From: Euptelea pleiosperma
Lineage: Eukaryota > Streptophyta > Magnoliopsida > Ranunculales > Eupteleaceae
NCBI GenBank assembly: GCA_035048495.1
Contig: CM068547.1
Coordinates: 17,615,913 to 17,679,912, forward strand
Direction: 5' to 3'
DNA length: 64,000 nt
Both the position numbers and the translations under genes were made by a program. This document shows, piece after piece, positions 44,175 through 55,505 of this stretch. The notes under the pieces are model-generated. The model did no database searches. It saw only the letters and a list, made by a program, of their open reading frames with translations, and was not told where the DNA came from. Each line of letters begins with the position of its first letter. Within the stretch, counting starts at the first letter, position 1.

Positions 44175-46758
44175 CTCCGCCAGCTCTTTTGTATTTATTT
44201 TGTATCATTTTCTCTCTCCTCTCTCTTCCATCTCTCTAACTGCCCACATCTCACCACCCGATCATCCATTTGACTATCCGATCATCCGTTCTAACCTTCC
44301 AATCTCCATCATCTAACCTCCGATCTCATCTCCTCTAGCTCTATTCCATCTCCCATAGCTTTTCCACCATTAGATCCTCCATCGGACCATTAGATCATCC
44401 ATCGGACCGTTAGATCTCTTTAGATCTAACAGTTTGCCAATATCGGGTCCGACTCCCTCATCACGCATTATCTTAGTGACCCATTGGTTCACCTATCCTT
44501 AGGTCCATTGTCTTGTTGGCCCATTGGCCGACATGTGGCATGCTCAGTAATTGCCCAAAAGTCTACTATCCTATGGCCTATCCATTAGCGGGCCACGGTC
44601 TATCCATAACCCATGGCCAAGTGGCCCACAAGCAAATTGGGAGCCCAATGCCTCAACTAACCTAAGCCCAACTCAAGTCCATATGAACGTGAGAGAATCG
44701 GTCATCCTTGACCATTTCTCTCTCTTCATTCCACAATTCTCCCATCTTTTCCCTTATCCCTCTGTCTCTCCTAGTCATTCTAACTAATTCCACGATTCCC
44801 CTCTCACTCTAACAACTAGAAAACCCCCTCTCTTTCTCTCAATAAAAAGAAACGTCTTCTTCTCCTTCGTGAAAACCTGTGTGCAACTCGGATGGCTCCT
44901 TCATCTTTCTTCCTTTGTAGCAGGCGTTCTTCTCCATCCAACGTATCCTCTCTTTTCTCAACAATGGCAGTTGCTGCCACAACGTTGCTGAAACGTTCAC
45001 TAATCTGTGGGTGCGTCTGCAACTCCCTGAAGTGCAGCATCGGTGATCCACATCGTCTCCAGCAATATGTTGATCTGAAACCCAGCCAGCAAAGCATCCA
45101 TCTCATGGTGCTTCTTCCACCTACAGTCGGGATTTCCTCTCAAGAACACGGTCTGCACACACTTGCAGACTGTCTTATCCAGCCAATGGCCTCCTTCCTC
45201 CACCAACACCAGCTGAAGAAGCACCTACAGGTGCTCTTTTCAGGATCCTCACCCATCTACAGCCTTGTTCATCCTCTAGAGCACGATCACAGTTCTTGCT
45301 GCCCGAACTTGCAGGCCACGATTTGAAACGGCTTGCAGGCCGTCCTTTTCTTCTCAAGGTACCACCGTTTTTCACATCTGTGCACGCCTCTAGAAACCAG
45401 CAACCTTGTTGGACCTGCAGACGTGCACGCCATCTCCACCAAGTCACGTCCAACCTCTCCATCTCCCTTTTCTTCCCACCGTTTTGGCTCCTCTTCAGCC
45501 ACCAGCAACACTTGCTCCCTCTTGGCCGTGACCCTCCGTCGAGATCTCCCAACCACCTTCACGTACATCCAAGTTGTAGGTCTTGCAACCAAGCCTCCAC
45601 GGTGCATGCCCAAAGCGCCACCATCTTCAGGCGCTACAATAGACCACCAACAGACCACCGTTTCAGTGGCTAATCTTCCTCCCCCTCTCCGAAATGCATC
45701 CTCTCCTCCATGCTGTTGGTGCGGCACCTCTGTTCCTCCCCATCTCCTTCTTCCATCAACGTTGGAGTTGCAAGTTTGCAACTCCGGACAAAACCAGCAA
45801 CACCACCGACCATCTCCTCCACCTGTTGCTGGACCATCACACCACCTGCACCCTCTGCATCCAAGTCCAGCAATGGTCACCGTTCTCCCCACTTCCACCA
45901 TCTTTGCTTGAAGCCCGTGACAAGGCTTCACTCACAAATCACCACCACGACCTCCTCCTGGGTCATCTTCTCCGCTCTATGCATGCACGAACCAGCAAGA
46001 TTGTTGGCCGTTTTCCTCTCTTGAGGACCAGCAACCCCTCCTCGTTCAAAGCTTTGCTGGCCACTATGTTCTCCGTGCATCTTTCTTGGGCTACTCCTCA
46101 CTCGCCACACCAGCCTGTTAATGGTCTGTAGACCAGCGATCAGACCTCATTCTCTCCATTGCAGACCTCCTCCAAGCCAGGCGGTCCTCTTCCCTGCCTC
46201 TCCTTGGCAAACACCACCACCTGCTAGCAGTGCATCCTTCTACCGGTCTTCTTCCTCACTTACACCCGATCGGTGTTGCTTCAAATCACCACTTGGCTAG
46301 TTCTACTTCAACGGTCTTAATCTTTCTTGGCCAACCACCACGTCTCCTTGCTGCTTGTGTGTGAGAGCACCAGCCAACACACCTCTCATTCTCCACTTGC
46401 TACTCCATAGTGGACCACATGTGAACCACCAATGCCATCTTTATGTGCCCTTCCTTCATGGCCGACCCACATGGGCCATTACCATAGACACATTTGGCCG
46501 AATCGGACCACTCCTCGGGCTCCTCTTCGCATGCATGGCCGTACTCTTCTCTAGTGTGACACCATGGCCGACCTCATGCCTCTTCTTGATCCCATCCTTT
46601 TCTTCGGTAAGTTTGCAAGGTAACACTTTCTCTCTTTGAACTTTTATCTTGCTTATTTTCTCTCTCTAGAATTAGGTTTCTCTCTCTAAACTTAGTTCTT
46701 CCTTCCTCACTTTCTCTCTCTTCTTCTACTTTCTCTCTCTAGATCTCCTCTCTAAATA

Positions 46759-46915
46759 ACATGGAAGGGACGTGACATCCCTAATTCCATGTTCTCTCAC
46801 TTTCTCTCTCTAGGATTTCTCTTCTCTCTCTAAAAATCTTAGTTTCTCTCTCTACATTGTACTTTCTCTCTCTAGATGACATGGAAGGGACGTGACATCC
46901 CTAATCCCATGTTCT
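46759..46915. repeat. Duplicated ACATGGAA...TTCCATGT hairpin
   Basis: A hairpin with outer arms ACATGGAA (46759-46766) and TTCCATGT (46785-46792) recurs about 110 bp downstream with one base changed, inside the CT-rich tract of the solo LTR. Confidence 0.75.
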
Positions 46916-47095
46916 CTCTCTAAATCTATTTTCTCTCTCTAGATCCTCTCACTACATTCTCAGGCCGATCGCCTATTCACTTGGCCGACTCCTTTCGGCG
47001 AGTGAAAAGGTGAGCTTTTTAGGGCACGTTATAGTACATTAGCCAATTCACATCTACCTTGTCGGCCGGTAAGATCCGATGTGGATTCCATGACT

Positions 47096-47510
47096 GAGCA
47101 GCATTCCATGAAATTTGGACGATCCTCTTCTTGATCGGTAGCGCCCTTAGCTCCAAAGGTCATGGGATGCTTCTCTGTCAAAACCCTTCTCTACGATTGA
47201 AGCATTCATCGGAGTCTTGGACGATCCTCTTCTTGATCGGTAGCGCCCTTAGCTCTGAGATTTCAATGGACGTTTCTTTCCCTTACCCCTTCTCTCGATT
47301 GAGCAGCATTCCATGAAATTTGGACGGTCCTCTTCTTGATCGGTAGCGCCCTTAGCTCCAAAGGTCATGGGATGCTTCTCTGTCAAAACCCTTCTCCACG
47401 ATTGAAGCATTCATCGAAGTCTTGGACGATCCTCTTCTTGATCGGTAGCGCCCTTAGCTCTGAGATTTCAATGGACGTGTCTTTCTCTTACATCTTCATC
47501 TCTCAATCCT
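47096..47510 (+). repeat. 205-bp tandem repeat built of ~102-bp half-units
   Basis: GAGCAGCATTCCATGAAATT recurs at 47096 and 47301. Within each unit, CTCTTCTTGATCGGTAGCGC occurs twice about 101-104 bp apart, giving an A-B-A-B order. Confidence 0.9.
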
Positions 47511-48270
47511 TTACACGCTTTCTTTATTTCTGTTATTTTGATTAATGTACGCACTCTTTGATGATTAATGAAGTTGTTTTTGATATTTTGGTGTTCTGAA
47601 TCTCAAATGAATGTTGTTTTTAAATCGACTCGCCCTTCTCATCTCTTCCACCATTCTCATTTCTCTCTTTATATTATTTGTCAGTTTTAATTCCTTATTG
47701 TGCTAACTAACACCGAGTGCGGATCGACATCCGACACATACTGCTATACAAGTTACATTTTGCAGATAATTGGATTTTACAAATATTATTGGAGTTAGGG
47801 TTTCCGAATTGACGACACGGAAAAACCCTTCTTTCACCTACCTTCGACCGGCTCCTCCGATCTTAATTCTCAACACTCCCACCTTTGCAGAAGGTGAAGG
47901 ATTCAGTACACCCTGAACCCCAAGTTGCTCAAAAGGTGTTTGAGTCACACTGGTATTCTCAGGCTTACTAGGTTAAGTATAGAATTGGAAAACCTAGGCT
48001 GAGTGAAAATCAACCTCTTGGCTTTGATCAAGAAAAGAACAAGCTCACAAGATGTGAATGAAAATAAGCTTCTTGCTCTTCGAAATGGACACTCTACTAA
48101 ATATAGCATTTGCTTCTCTCTCTTGAAAATTGAGTCACTCTGTGTCTCTATGTGTATATAGAGAAGGCATAGAAGGGGAATATTTATAGAATACGAAGAC
48201 CCTGAGTCGTGTGGAACGTGGGATAATGGAACCATGAATTTTGGATCTGATAAAACCGATTCTGTTCAAA

Positions 48271-48680
48271 GTCCAATCGATTGGGCCATGTCCAATTGAT
48301 TGGGGACAAGCATCTAATCGATTGGGCTCAATAAGTTTTCTATTCCGAAGGCACCAATCGATTGCACAGGGTTCTCTAATCGATTTGACATTTATAACTT
48401 TCTGTCTCGAAGGCTCTAATCGATTAATCAGAGTCTCCAATCGATTTGACATTTATAACTTTCTGTCCCGAAGACTCCAATCGATTAATTAGAGTCTCTA
48501 ATCGATTTGACATTTATAATTTTCTGTCCCGAATGCTCCAATCGATTAATCATAGTTTCCAATCGATTGGGCTCAATTATGTTTTTGCCTCGTAGTGTCC
48601 AATCGATTACATAGTGTCTCCAATCGATTGGGCTATGTCCAATCGATTGGAGACACATGTCCAATCGATTGGGGACACAT
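48271..48680. repeat. CCAATCGATTGG palindrome cluster (copia-B 3' LTR)
   Basis: About 15 perfect or near-perfect palindromes in 400 bp. Confidence 0.9.
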
Positions 48681-49026
48681 GGACTTTCCCACTAGAAAAT
48701 AAAATTGACTTTGACTCCGGTCTATCCAATGACTAAGTCTGACCATTATATTTTATTCATTTTAATCAACTCCTATGGCCACTAAGTCACATTCCTTCTT
48801 AATCAAGCGTACACGATTGTTAACTGACAAATCAACAGTTACTCAGATGACTCCTGTCGTCAACCGTCTGATTCTTGCTGTCTCTGTCTTTTAGTCTTTA
48901 CATAGTTGGCGAAGTAAGCGTACCACGACATCTTCACGCTACACTAGTGCTCGTAGGAAGGGTTACAAGAATGTTTTTATGTCAAATGGAATCTTCGCCA
49001 AATTGAATATGAAAATATTTCTTACA

Positions 49027-49041
49027 ATCTCCCTCTTTGGC
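49027..49041 (-). other. Copia-B polypurine tract
   Basis: GCCAAAGAGGGAGAT on the minus strand, directly before the 3' LTR start TGTAAG. Confidence 0.85.
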
Positions 49042-50496
49042 AATTCTGTGACAAAAAATATTTAATCTTAAAGAAGGTAAAAAATAGAAAATACAATCCA
49101 CCCTCTTACATGATTCACTCACTATCTCACACTCTCTTGGAGATAATCGAACAGATATAGTGTAATGGCATTTTGATCTGTTCCCTGCACATTCTACCAA
49201 CAATACATACCCTGTAATATCATCGGCAATTAATAATTCATATAAAATGCAGTGAGTATAATTATGCACATCACAAGTAGAGAAATTGAAAATATTAATA
49301 AAACATTTTTCTCCCCCTATCTCATGCATCAACTTATTTTTACCGTTATATCTCCCCATGTTTTGTCACAAATTGACAAAGGTAATAATAAGCAAATAAT
49401 AAGCATGTAGTGAAGATTATCATGATAAACAAGTGCAATATATATACATCAATAACCAATAAATTTACATTAGTCAAACAAATTATAGTAGATCTTGAAG
49501 CATAAACTGAACTTTGGAGACTTATGACTGGAATATGAATTGGTTGGGATAAAATTTTAGAAAGCAAATAAAAAATTTTATTGAAACATATTTGATTAAT
49601 ACTGACAAAGATTACCATGAAATATAGAACTTGTGAAGGTTAAATTTTCAACTAGAGCAAGATATGTATATAGAGATTCTAATTTGTCAGTTTAATAAAA
49701 AATACTTAGTCAAAGAAAGTAATAAAATCATTGCTCTTAAAAACCAGTATAATGTACAATGTTGAAATCATAATCGATACCAGATAGGATAATTAATGTC
49801 AGTAATATTCCAGATATCGAATTCTAGAAATTTCGGAGGTATCCTGTATCCAGATATGAAATCCTCATTAGAGCTATTAAGGGTTCTCACATACGCTCAT
49901 GTATATGGGTATTTGCTGATGGATAATAATTTTTTTAGCAAATTAGCTATCTTTTACACCCTTATTATTCACTTTGAATATAGGTAGCTTTCACTCTCCA
50001 TGTAGGTAGCCCTTTTCTGCAGCAAATGAGAATCAGATTTCAATTTCGAATAGGGCCATACAGACGGCATACACTCTAACTTGAATGGAGGTAGCTGTTT
50101 TCTTAATATAATAACTCTCATTGGGAAGCCAACAGTCGACTATAGTGCAGTTTCGAAATCAACTGAAGGTAGGAACACTACTAATTTGAAGTCATATCTA
50201 GTAGAGGTTTATTCCTCATTCCTAGAATAAGATCTAGCAATAATACTGAAATCATATCTATCCATGAAGAAAAATCAATCAGTGTGTAGTGTGTGAAATC
50301 CATGATTGCAAGAGATAATTTTAATCATTGACACAGACAAGGTATAAATGAATAATCATTACAAACACAAAAAATATATATATCTCACCATGTTATAATT
50401 TTGGTGAACTCAAAAACAAGTCTATAATTAGATTATTCTAAATCAGTTATAATCAAACAGATTATTATGAAAGCAAAAAAAATACAAACTACAAAA
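49042..50496 (-). other. Copia-B 3' untranslated region
   Basis: AT-rich interior between the end of RNase H and the polypurine tract. No domain was recognised, and the frames are short. Confidence 0.6.
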
Positions 50497-51465
50497 TCAA
50501 TCAATCAAGCTAATACCGATAGATTTACGAAGAAATTCGAATCTAACGACATCAAGAGGTTTTGTAAAAATATCCACTAATTGATTTTCAGTTGCAACGT
50601 GCTCCAAAGTGATAATTTTTTCTTCAACAAGATCTCTTACAAAATGATGACGAATGTCAATATGTTTAGTTCTAGAGTGTTGAACAGGATTTTTGGATAT
50701 ATTTATTACACTAGTATTATCACAATATATAGTCATCAATCCTTGATTGATCTTATAGTAAGTCAACATCTGCTTCATCCGTAGCAGTTGAGTACAACAG
50801 CTCCCAGCTGCAATATACTCGGCTTCAGCAATAGATAGAGAAATACAGTTCTGTTTCTTATTTTGCCAACTAACTAGGCTGTTCCAAACATAAAAATACC
50901 CACCACTGGTGCTTTTTCTATCATCAACATTTCCAGCCTAGTCAACATCAGAATATCCTGCAAGTTCTACAGTAGTATCAAAAGAATACCAGAGACCATA
51001 TCCCACAGTTCCACTAACATATCTGATAATACGTTTGATTACAAGAATATGAGATTCTTTGGGATTAGCTTGAAATCTAGTACATGCACCCACACTAAAG
51101 GAAATATCAGGTCGGCTAGCAGTGAGATAGAGTAAACTTCCTATCATGCTTCTGTATAAGGTCTGGTCAACATCCTTTTCTTCAATGTCTTTGCTCAGCT
51201 TTGTAGTAGTAATCATGGGAGTACGATGGTGTTTAGTTGATTCCATACCAAATTTCTTAACTAAGTCTTTGCTATATTTGGATTGAGAAATAAAAATTCC
51301 ATCATCCAACTGTTTTACTTGAAGACCTAGAAAATAACTCAACTCACCAACCATGCTCATTTCAAATTCTTTTTTCATTTGTTCTGAAAACATGTGAACA
51401 TGATCAACAGATGTGGACCCAAAAACTATATCATCAACATAGATTTGAGCAATCACATAAATTCC
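50497..51465 (-). pseudogene. Copia-B reverse transcriptase end and RNase H
   Basis: On the minus strand, 51456-50938 carries the RT active site IYVDDIVFGST, GELSYFLGLQVKQ, ISQSKYSKDLVKKFGM and SLLYLTASRPDISFSV, ending at SDVD. A TAG then replaces the Trp codon that normally follows, and the text continues with the RNase H segment to 50497: YCDNTSVINISKNPVQHSRT, KHIDIRHHFVRD, NQLVDIFTKPL. Gene order and length match plant copia pol. Another in-frame TAG near 51466 separates it from the upstream part. Only these stops break the frame here, so decay is moderate. Confidence 0.95.
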
Positions 51466-52740
51466 CTAAATGGTTTTAACAAATAAGGTCTTGTCCACTT
51501 CTCCTCTGATGAAACCTTGATGAAGCAGAAAAGAGGTCAATCTTTCATACCAAGCCCTGGAGGCTTGTTTTAAACCATACAATGCCTTTTTGAGACGATA
51601 AACTTGATTAGGAAATTTTAGATCCTCAAACCCTTTGGGTTGTTCCACATAAACTTTTTCTTGAAGAACACCATTCAAGAAGGCACTCTTGACATCCATC
51701 TGAAAAAATTTAAATTTAAGATGACAAGCAACAACAAGTAGTATACGAATGGATTCCAATCTAGCAAAAGGAGCAAAAGTTTCAACAAAATCAATGCCTT
51801 CAATTTGAGTATAGCCTTGAGCTACAAGTCTGGCTTTGTTTCTGACAATTGTTCCATTTTCATCTGATTTATTTTTGAAAATCCATTTTGTGCCTATAAC
51901 ATTTGTATCTTTAGGTCCGGGCACTAAATACCAAACATCATTTCTAGTAAATTGACTTAGTTCCTCTTGCATGGCACTAATCCAATTTTCATCAGTAAGA
52001 TCTTTAGAAATATGTTTTTGTTTAATCTGAGAAGTATAACACACAAAATTAACAAAATTTTCAATATGTCTTTTAGTTTGAACTCTACTCCCTGCCTCAT
52101 CAATGATGTCAACACTAGAGTGATTTTTCTTAACCCACAAGGGTGGAGATTTATCAGCAGAAGAATCACTAGAAGATGAACTAACATGAATGTCATCAAT
52201 ACTTTGACAAATATCATCACAGTTGTCATCTTGAGAGGAATTTTCTTCAGTATTCAAATCATCAATAACCACATTAATAGACTCCATTATCATTTTAGTT
52301 CTTTGATTGAGAACCCGATAAGCTCTACTATTAGTGGAATATCCCAAAAAAATTCTTTCATCTCCTCTTTTGTCAAATTTTCTCAAAGATTCTCTATCTC
52401 TAAGAATATAGCATTTGCTCCCAAAAACCTTAAAATATTTGACATTAGGTTTTTTACTCGACCAGATTTCATAAGGAGTATTCAAAGTTCCTAGTCTCAA
52501 ATAAACTCTATTGAGAGTATAGTAAGCAGTGTTCACTACTTCTGCCCATAGATTTTGAGGCAAGTTTTTGCTGTGAAGCATTACCTGGGCCATTTCCTGA
52601 ATCACCCTATTTTTTTTCCACCATTCTATTTTTCTGTGATGTAATGGGTGCAGAAAATTCATGCTTAATGCCAATGGCATCACAATACTCAGTGAGACGA
52701 TAATCTTCAAATTCTCCTCCATGATCAGTACGAATCCTAA
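51466..52740 (-). pseudogene. Copia-B integrase C-terminal part and RT N-terminal part
   Basis: A long minus-strand frame. After about 45 out-of-frame residues it reads [20 protein letters not shown], the integrase region just after the catalytic Glu, then [20 protein letters not shown] and [16 protein letters not shown]. An acidic linker follows, then [75 protein letters not shown] run of T at 52611-52618 marks the frameshift that misplaces the integrase Glu segment. It ends at TAG near 51466. Confidence 0.95.
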
Positions 52741-53110
52741 CTATACTATAGCCTTTTTCATTCTAAATTTTTTGGCATATCTTTTTTCATTCTTCAAAAG
52801 CATCTGATTTCTCTCTTAAAAAAGCAATCCAAGTCAATCTAGAGTAATCATCTACCATGACCAGAATGTATCTTTTACCTCCCAAACTTTCAGTCCTCAT
52901 TGGACCCATAAGATCCATGTGAATCAGATCAAGCACTTTTGAGGTAGCATAATAATTTTCCTTTTTGTGTGAGCTTTTTATTTGTTTACCAATTTGGTAA
53001 GCTCCACCAATAGTGCCTGTAGGTTTTCCCAATTTGGGCACATCTCTCACTAATTTTTTATTAGTGATTTTAACTAGGTCATTTTGATTCATGTGACCTA
53101 GTCTTTGGTG
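52741..53110 (-). pseudogene. Copia-B integrase N-terminal part
   Basis: The minus-strand frame 53092-52787 reads VRDVPKLGKPTGTIGGAYQI, then VLDLIHMDLMGPMRTESLGG and YILVMVDDYSRLTWIAFLRE, the integrase zinc region and start of the catalytic core. Both zinc-region cysteines are changed: copia-A keeps CGAC where this copy has GGAY. The second catalytic Asp lies in RTDHGGEFE near 52730, after a frame break. A stop also occurs just upstream, at the histidine part of the zinc motif. Confidence 0.92.
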
Positions 53111-53593
53111 TCATAAGTCAAAATCATTTAATTTAGCAGAATTACAGATGATCTTAGGATTTCTACCAATGATATAACAGTTTTCAAAGGTTCTTGAACT
53201 TCTCATAACACATTTGCCAGATTTATCAATAACATCACATCCTTGGCTAGTGAATTTAACTGTATGATTATTATCACAAATTTGACTTATGCTAAGAAGA
53301 TTGGCTTTAAGTCCCTCAACACAGAGAACATTATCAAGCATGGGAATACCTGGAGCTTGAATACTTCCCCGACCAATGACTTTGGCCATACTTCCATCTC
53401 CAAAAGTAATACTACCATCCTTATGATCTTCAATATGACAAAACATTAACTTGTCTCCAGTCATGTGTCTAGAACAACCACTGTCCAGATACCATTTATT
53501 GTTTTCCAAAGCTTTGAAAGCAGAATGAATCATAAGATATTTTTTATCATCTTTTCTCACCCAAATGGTCTTAAATTTTGAAGGTTTTGCCAT
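53111..53593 (-). CDS. Copia-B protease-like / gag-pre-integrase segment
   Basis: The minus-strand frame contains IWVRKDDKKYLMIHSAFKAL, WYLDSGCSRHMTGDKLMF (the D-S-G aspartic protease-like motif of copia polyproteins), GSITFGDGSMAKVIGRGSIQ, LKANLLSISQICDNNHTVKF and a gag-pre-integrase beginning. Unlike copia-A it keeps the Trp before YLDSGC. It overlaps the coiled-coil frame at 53557-53593, which suggests a small frameshift rather than a programmed signal, since copia normally has one polyprotein. Confidence 0.88.
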   Translation of the reverse strand: MAKPSKFKTIWVRKDDKKYLMIHSAFKALENNKWYLDSGCSRHMTGDKLMFCHIEDHKDGSITFGDGSMAKVIGRGSIQAPGIPMLDNVLCVEGLKANLLSISQICDNNHTVKFTSQGCDVIDKSGKCVMRSSRTFENCYIIGRNPKIICNSAKLNDFDL

Positions 53594-54129
53594 TTGGGAA
53601 TAAATGAATTGTTCATTCTTTTGTCGTTTCTAGACCATTGATTCTTAGCAACATGACTATCAAACAAAGTTTTTCTTAATTCAAAAATTTTAGAAATTTC
53701 TCTCTTTAGTTCATTAGATTTCATGTATAACCCACTTAGCCTAGAACTATGATGACTTACCAATTCAATTTGTTTGAACTTTGTTGTCATACATTTTCCT
53801 GTAGGATACGTGGGTTTCACATTATTCTTATGAGAACAAAGATGAGAATTAAAATTCTTGAATTTAGCAGTATCATTCTTGTTTGTCAAATGATTTTTCA
53901 AGGACTTTTGAAATTCTTTTTCCAAAACATTATTTTTCATTAGAAGCAATTTCTTTTCTTCTTCCCACTGTCTCCTTTCATCAATGAGTTCAATATTTGC
54001 TAGTTCTAATGACACATTTTTACAATCCAATTTCTCCATTTGTAAAAATAGATATTTATTTTCTTTAGTCAATCTTAGACTGTCTAAATATAATTTTTCA
54101 TAAGCTATATTTAAATAGTCTTCGGACAA
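53557..54129 (-). CDS. Copia-B N-terminal coiled-coil ORF (gag remnant)
   Basis: A 190-residue frame beginning MSEDYLNIAYEKLYLDSLRL. Its first ~90 residues are K/E/L-rich and heptad-like (ERRQWEEEKKLLLMKNNVLE). The end matches the copia gag-pol linker (HVAKNQWSRNDKRMNNSF). It starts only ~110 bp from the primer-binding site, with no capsid domain or zinc knuckle before it. Copia-A has the same layout, so this is a family trait rather than a local deletion. Confidence 0.75.
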   Translation of the reverse strand: MSEDYLNIAYEKLYLDSLRLTKENKYLFLQMEKLDCKNVSLELANIELIDERRQWEEEKKLLLMKNNVLEKEFQKSLKNHLTNKNDTAKFKNFNSHLCSHKNNVKPTYPTGKCMTTKFKQIELVSHHSSRLSGLYMKSNELKREISKIFELRKTLFDSHVAKNQWSRNDKRMNNSFIPKWQNLQNLRPFG

Positions 54130-54238
54130 TGGAGTTCTGGATGTATTTTCACCTTCTCTTTGTATTTTGTTAAATTAATGAAAATGGACTGGTTTCTCAG
54201 GAATCTAAATTCAAGTGATTAAACCTTAATTAGAAATA

Positions 54239-54253
54239 CCTACTCTGATACCA
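54239..54253 (-). other. Copia-B primer-binding site (initiator Met tRNA)
   Basis: TGGTATCAGAGTAGG on the minus strand, two bases from the LTR, identical to the copia-A site. Confidence 0.92.
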
Positions 54254-55093
54254 ATTGAAATTCCACCGGTCTGTTTTCTTTGACTTAATATACCCAGAAG
54301 GGGGGTTGATTCGGTATTTAAATATTAATTACCTATATTGTTTTACTGGTCTATGGTATGGGGATAAAATCTCATGCCTTGGTTGTTTAAAAAAAATTAT
54401 TACAACCGACTCAAATCAAATATACCTCCGTAGTATATTATCTTTTTGTCGTTTGATCTAATCAAGATATAATGTGGAACACAGACAAACAATTACACAA
54501 GACAAGAGATTTTTACGTGGTAACCTTAGCTAAGGAAAAACCACGGGACCACGTCTAGACGAAAAGTATTACTAATTAAAAAGTTAAACGAAACAAAGGT
54601 TACCTATGCAGCACCATTGCAAATACAGCATCCAACCTTAGCCAAGGCCCACTGCCGATGCGTCCACGTCCTCTGAGTCAATGCCACAAATCCACGCGCG
54701 CCCTTCCAGCCAAGAAGCCTTATCCACTTGTTCAGTTTGGTACACCCCAAACCTACCTTCGACCAGCTCCTCCGATCTTAATTCTCAACACTCCCGCCTT
54801 TGCAGAAGGTGAAGGATTTAGTACACCCTGAACCCCAAGTTGCTCAAAAGTGTTTGAGTCACACTGGTACTCTCAGGCTTACTAGGTTAAGTATAGAATT
54901 GGAAAACCTAGGCTGAGTGAAAATCAACCTCTTGGCTTTGATCAAGAAGAGAACAAGCTCACAAGATGTAATGAAAATAAGCTTCTTGCTCTTCGAAATG
55001 GACACTCTACTAAATATAGCATTTGCTTCTCTCTCTTAAAAATTGAGTCACTCTGTGTCTCTATGTGTATATAGAGAAGGCATAGAAGAGGTA

Positions 55094-55101
55094 TATTTAT
55101 A
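55094..55101 (-). promoter_or_regulatory. TATA box of copia-B 5' LTR
   Basis: TATAAATA on the minus strand, just downstream of the palindrome cluster. Confidence 0.7.
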
Positions 55102-55187
55102 GAATACCAAGACCATGAGTCGTGTGGAACATGGGATAATGGAACCATAAATTTTGGATCTGATAAAACCGATTCTGTTTAAAGTCC

Positions 55188-55505
55188 AATCGATTGTACA
55201 TTTGCTCCAATCGATTGGGCCATATCCAATCGATTGGGGACAAGTGTCCAATCGATTGGGCTTAATAAGTTTTCTGTTCCGAAGGCACCAATCGATTGCA
55301 CATGGTTCTCCAATCAATTTGACATTTATAACTTTCTATCTCGAAGGCTCTAATCGATTAATCAGAGTCTCCAATCGATTTGACATTTATAACTTTTTGT
55401 CCCGAAGACTCCAATCGATTAATCAGAGTCTCCAATCGATTGGGCTCAATTATATTTCTGCCTCGTAGTGTCCAATTGATTGGGGCCACATGTCCAATCG
55501 ATTAG
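55188..55505. repeat. CCAATCGATTGG palindrome cluster (copia-B 5' LTR)
   Basis: About 12 perfect or near-perfect palindromes, fewer than in the 3' LTR, so copies were gained or lost since insertion. Confidence 0.9.

Larger units (their letters stand above)
43664..47836 (+). repeat. Solo LTR-A (4173 bp) with target duplication CCTAC
   Basis: It starts TGATATTCGC and ends CTTCTTTCA. CCTAC lies at 43659-43663 and 47837-47841, while the undisturbed LTR near 54757 has a single CCTAC. It has a tRNA-like module (44120-44174), motif repeats (44370-44420), a very long GC-rich leader (44880-46620), a donor-like GGTAAGTTTGC near 46605, CT-rich tracts, a 205-bp tandem repeat (47096-47510) and an acceptor-like TTTTGCAG near 47758. 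Long frames on both strands of the leader (for example 45287-45931) look compositional. Confidence 0.97.
43439..49026 (-). repeat. Copia-B 3' LTR, split by a solo LTR-A
   Basis: Two parts, 43439-43663 and 47842-49026, align end to end with the LTR at 54256-55849. The first ~275 bp (plus-strand left end) are missing. The right end, CTTACA at 49026, meets the polypurine tract. U3 palindromes cluster at 48271-48680, with TATAAATA (minus) near 48180. The gap is the LTR-A insertion at 43664-47836. Confidence 0.92.

Noticed and set aside
44816..46131. Many long overlapping frames on both strands
   Set aside because: They fall in the leader of the solo LTR-A with C-rich composition. No recognised motif, and both strands are equally open.
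48271..48680. CRISPR-like repeat array
   Set aside because: Plant retrotransposon context, 12-bp palindromes with irregular spacing, and no cas genes.
50497..54129. Intact autonomous copia element
   Set aside because: Two in-frame TAGs, a frameshift at a T-run near 52611, lost zinc-region cysteines and no capsid portion.
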